Source of the DNA: Eumeta japonica
Taxonomy: Eukaryota > Arthropoda > Insecta > Lepidoptera > Psychidae
Assembly (NCBI GenBank): GCA_005406025.1
Contig: BGZK01000076.1
Location: forward strand, 310,001-374,000
Direction: 5' to 3'
Length of the DNA: 64,000 nt
Shown here one piece after another: positions 61,355 through 64,000 of the stretch; the stretch's first letter is position 1, and each line of letters opens with the position of its first letter. A program made the position numbers and the translations under genes. The notes below the pieces were generated by a model, which was not told the origin of the DNA, searched no databases, and saw only the letters and a list, made by a program, of their open reading frames with translations.

Positions 61355-61690
61355 ATACTAGCTTTTACCGGCGGCTCCGCTCGTGTGGATATCGGACGAA
61401 TTCTTTCCTTCTCTATATCGACCTATCACGCTGTCGATCATGATCCCGATCTTATCCCTACTTTCGATTCCAACCCTGGCCCCGTTTCTGATTCCATTTC
61501 TGGTCCCGAACAAGTTCCAGTGTTCCTTCCAGTTTAAAATACACATAATGAGAAAAAAATACAAGCGAAACAGGATGAAAACTATCTCATATGTTACTTC
61601 AGGATGTAAACTATTAGTCTACCAAAGGAGATGTTTCATATCCGACCTGCGTTTTGTACATACCTTACGAAATTGAATAAAAAATTGTGG
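61355..61690 (+). repeat. Dispersed repeat E (GATTCC-array family)
   Basis: The head tagcttttaccggcggctcc is well preserved. It is followed by cggacgaattctttccttct, tatatcgacctatcacgctg and an array (gatcccgatcttatccctac onward) to about 61520. Plus- and minus-strand open frames here are array by-products. Confidence 0.6.
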
Positions 61691-62324
61691 ACCATTGGAA
61701 CATTAATAATAAGGCAATTTTTTTGTAAAAGAGAGTTATTTTAAATAATATGTTCGTTCCAAAAGTAATTAACTATCAATCACAAATTAAATATGCTAAA
61801 AAAATAAATTTATATTAAAATAATAATGTAGTAACTTTATCATCCCACATAATTTTATAAGTTAAAAATATACAAGTACTTATAAACACAGCTTTATACA
61901 CATGCTTTTGTTTGTTTTACTGAGTGTATTGACTTTTATAGTTATGATTTTCGAGCGTTCTCTGAAACTTCAGTATACTTCAATTAACAAAATCCATATT
62001 CACGGGTGAGCATCTCCAGTGGAGAGAAAGTGATGCCGTCACACTAAGAAATATAATGCAAATGCTATGTTCTTTTTCGCTCGTATGGCTCTGCCATTCT
62101 TTGTCCTCCGGACATGCCCGCCCGTTATTTTTTATATTTATATGTATGGCGTACATGACACATTAAATATAAATTCGCCATCTTTATTTGAATTTTGACT
62201 GTAATTGTTTCAATAGCTTTGTACAAAAAAATAAAAACTAAAATACGATCGTCAAAATATTACAGCTTATTGATGGCGTTTTTAATTTAGTTACGTACAA
62301 GATGCAGGCCAGAGCTACACATTC

Positions 62325-62525
62325 GTGAAACGTCTCCTTTCATCAAATTTTATAAAGTAGTTTTTGTGCAGTTTCCAAATGCACAGACAGATGGACAGAC
62401 AAAATTATCAAAACCAATATAATGTATACTCTCCTCGTTCCCAATATGCCCAGAAAAGTTATTCTCAAATATTGGTAATGTACAGTTTTTTCTTTCCTAT
62501 TTTATTTCACATATAGATTGTTCAA
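62325..62525 (+). repeat. Tail segment of the GATTCC-array repeat family
   Basis: The segment catcaaattttataaagtag, then aaatgcacagacagatggac and a shared run to acatatagattg, aligns with the tail of copy A (2.15-2.35 kb). It lacks the head and array. Confidence 0.5.
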
Positions 62526-62999
62526 AATATTGATTTAAAATCAACCTTTTTTTTTTTAGGTCACATTTCTAATACATAAAATGTATTATGTATGTGTATA
62601 GAGGATATGTATACTCGTCGCTTAATAAGGCTACGGTAAATAACTTCTGCCCTTTGCTGATATAACAACATAAATTGTTGTATTATTATTATGCGTGACA
62701 ATATAATCGTTTGAAGTCTAATTTATAACTATTGTATTATGTATTTTATAATGTATTGGAGTTTCAGCTTAATATAAGGTAGTGTACGCCTAAGCCATGG
62801 CTAAAATATGAATTATTTTTGTACTATCTGCACCAGCAACGTTAATTTGAATATTATAGGCACAAAACAAGGTACTCGAACGAGGGTAGGTCTACATGTA
62901 GAAAAGTTAATTTACGAACATGACGTCCTACCGGGAAAAGGACCCCGAACCTTTTGTGTCTAAAGGGTATATCCACTAGACCGTAGAAGTTCTTAGGTT

Positions 63000-63135
63000 T
63001 CAGTATAACTAACTTTTGTGAGCGGCTCCGCTCAGATGGGCTTAGGACAAATTCTTTCTTGTTTTATATCGATCTTATAGTCCCGCTCCCGTGTGACACG
63101 AGCACGAAGCAGGGGCCGAGGGAAGGAATTCGTGC
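63000..63135 (+). repeat. Dispersed repeat F (GATTCC-array family, head only)
   Basis: The stretch taacttttgtgagcggctcc, then aggacaaattctttcttg and tatatcgatcttatagtccc, matches the head and bridge of copy E; the array is nearly absent. Confidence 0.5.
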
Positions 63136-63249
63136 ATCGCGAATTAGATTGGTACAATTTACCAACTTGACAGTTTTATTTTGTTTGTCGTTTGGATTTT
63201 TACACCCCTGTTAGGGGTAGATTGTTTCTAGTTAGTGAGCTATATCTTT

Positions 63250-63445
63250 TACATTAAGTTTCCGTATCTAAAAGCAAAAAAGTCTTCCAAATTTTGTCTC
63301 ATCTCTCTGTCCGTTCGTGTAATTATCACAGCGTCATAACTCTATCGTTGTTCCACTGAATCAGTTGAAATTATGTAAGCAGATATTTCATGTATGCCTC
63401 AAGATGTAGCATAGTACAAAAAAATAGAGATACATATATAAAATC
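63250..63445 (+). repeat. Dispersed repeat, copy 2 of the agttctgtagcc family
   Basis: It aligns by eye to 31.77-31.96 kb: agtttccgtatctaaaagc, a ctctctgtccgttcgtg block, acagcgtcataactctat and gaatcagttgaaattatg. No coding capacity. Confidence 0.5.
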
Positions 63446-64000
63446 GATGGCTGAAATTTTTATTTATTATATAGGTACTCCATTGTGCAGGATGTCATTC
63501 GGTAGATATTAGAAATACATTGAAGGCTTTAAGTTAGTTTTCCTTTGAGGTGTATATTTTGCGGCTTATTATATATCAAAGTCGTTAATTTTGTGTCCTT
63601 TCACTCTAATTTTTGAATTATTATATTATATGTTTTGAAATTTTTAAATCTCAGTCATAGAATTTTATAAAAATATTTTACCAAAACTCAAATAAAATCT
63701 ACTTACAAGGTTTTTAGATATTCCCATTGTTCAGTTATTACAAGTAACAATATAATTACCGACCCTAGTATTCATAGAGTATGCATATAGGTTTTAATAT
63801 AATATTCATAATCTTTCGATTTAAACATTACACATGTCAGCTTTGTTGGTACAGAACCAAACCAAACCAAAGACTTCAAAACCCAACATCCACGTTGGCC
63901 ACTTCATTGAGACTCAAACCATCTCTATCACGAATTTCATCAAAAACGATTTAATAATAAAACCGTGATAGCTTATTGGACAAACATATGGAGTCACTTT

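Noticed and set aside
1..64000. CRISPR array, prokaryotic operon or integrated phage
   Set aside because: No regularly spaced repeats with unique spacers, no ribosome-binding sites with long ORFs; splice sites and retroelements identify eukaryotic DNA.

Overview
The window looks like insect nuclear DNA, most probably from a lepidopteran (moth or butterfly). The evidence is AT-rich non-coding sequence with scattered CpG-rich patches, spliceosomal GT-AG introns, and a dense load of decayed repeats whose sequence style I associate with Lepidoptera: RTE-like LINEs, a BEL/Pao remnant, a Penelope-like fragment, and short dispersed repeats with heads such as TAGCTTTTGCCCGCGGCTCCGC. Species and chromosome cannot be read from the sequence. 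No bacterial operon, CRISPR array, phage or plasmid module is present.

The only convincing host protein-coding sequence is near the right end on the minus strand. It has two exons with clean splice sites and matching phase. A 45-codon internal exon (59146-59012) joins a 352-codon terminal exon (57797-56739). Together they give the last 397 residues of a larger protein: a low-complexity, Ser/Thr/Asn/Asp-rich region with a tyrosine cluster, which resembles the cytoplasmic tail of a membrane receptor. The upstream exons lie outside the window or are too short to recognise. The rest reads as intergenic DNA or the long introns of unseen genes.

Layout. 1-9.3 kb: non-coding, two copies of a dispersed repeat with a degenerate GATTCC-type array, CpG-rich patches. 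9.3-12.1 kb: decayed RTE-like LINE pieces (endonuclease, then reverse transcriptase to the 3' end) flanking a TATA/Inr core promoter that could be a solo LTR. 13.0-14.1 kb: a second RTE-type LINE. 14-21 kb: non-coding with short repeats. 21.8-24.4 kb: a LINE tail, another RTE copy, and a degenerate tandem array. 27-31 kb: dispersed repeat, a broken copy of a transposon-associated protein family, an RTE 3' end, and a MITE with 19-bp TIRs. 31.7-35 kb: a composite repeat with an internal 142-156 bp triplication, and a LINE remnant. 36-43.5 kb: non-coding, with a tRNA-like SINE candidate, hairpins, and a strong CpG-rich island at 42.6-43.5 kb. 46-48.4 kb: BEL/Pao pol remnant. 48.9-49.5 kb: Penelope-like GIY-YIG endonuclease remnant. 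50-56 kb: repeats and featureless DNA. 56.7-59.1 kb: the host gene. 59-64 kb: intron or upstream DNA with more repeat copies.

No previously undescribed multi-gene system was found. The most useful leads are the unidentified receptor-like tail, the CpG island with an X-box-like site, the 9.9 kb promoter, a miRNA-like hairpin at 44.8 kb, and the repeat families. All repeat assignments come from recognising remnant protein motifs or comparing copies by eye; no alignment or database search was run.
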